57,500 nt of DNA, from the NCBI GenBank assembly GCA_001586965.3, contig LUCW03002280.1, positions 1 through 57,500 on the forward strand. Reading direction: 5' to 3'. The notes beneath the pieces are model-generated. The model was given only the letters and a program-made list of their open reading frames with translations. It had not been told where the DNA came from and made no database searches. Both the position numbers and the translations under genes were made by a program. Every line of letters begins with the position of its first letter. The first letter of the stretch is position 1. Positions 57,425 to 57,500 of the stretch are shown here, in pieces. Origin of the DNA: Sphaeroforma sirkka. Its lineage: Eukaryota; Opisthokonta; Ichthyosporea; Ichthyophonida.

Positions 57425-57500
57425 TACCGAAAACAAAATACACTCAGGGTTAATATTTGAAGAATGTGTATACAAGTATTATTGCTTTTACTGTAAAAAC

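Overview
The window is nuclear DNA of a repeat-rich eukaryote. The evidence is spliceosomal GT-AG introns, Ty3/Gypsy retrotransposons with LTRs, eukaryotic tRNA-Pro genes, long micro- and minisatellites and TTAGGG-like tracts. The three recognisable host genes (a Pkr1-type V-ATPase assembly factor, an NUDT5-type ADP-sugar pyrophosphatase and a 7TM receptor with an RGS domain) suit an opisthokont-grade protist or early-diverging fungus, but the species cannot be fixed from the sequence.

Region 1 (1-12.3 kb) is retrotransposon territory on the minus strand. A nearly complete Ty3/Gypsy element (1-7339) has two almost identical ~270 bp LTRs, gag, an aspartic protease, RT-RNase H followed by a methyltransferase-like domain, and a DDE integrase. 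A second, truncated and decayed Ty3/Gypsy element follows (about 8.0-10.3 kb).

Region 2 (12.3-26.2 kb) is old, heavily decayed plus-strand Ty3/Gypsy sequence with two RT remnants (about 14.9 and 20.9-21.6 kb), several small tandem duplications, a good tRNA-Pro(UGG) at 19.3 kb with a broken copy beside it, and one unexplained 275-codon ORF.

Region 3 (21.57-39.15 kb) is dominated by recent segmental duplication. It ends in a true higher-order repeat: four tandem units of ~2.92 kb (the last ~2.50 kb), each carrying three (last: two) copies of a ~428 bp satellite whose sequence contains a decayed tRNA-Pro. Monomer variants keep their order from unit to unit, and the last unit carries a hybrid monomer.

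Region 4 (39.2-57.5 kb) holds the host genes. A second tRNA-Pro(UGG) lies at 42.0 kb. The PKR1-like gene (plus, two exons, 97 aa) spans a 1.85 kb microsatellite-filled intron. The NUDT5-like gene (minus, six exons, 208 aa) has five introns packed with different minisatellites, so its exons are small islands in tandem repeats. At the right edge a minus-strand 7TM-RGS gene starts at 57424; it reads well if one base is missing from an A6 run and one 108-nt intron is removed.

Copies of the same repeat differ mostly by homopolymer length, and several ORF breaks sit at homopolymers. Some apparent frameshifts may therefore be sequence errors rather than decay. The host genes are unrelated in function and no operon-like organisation is expected.
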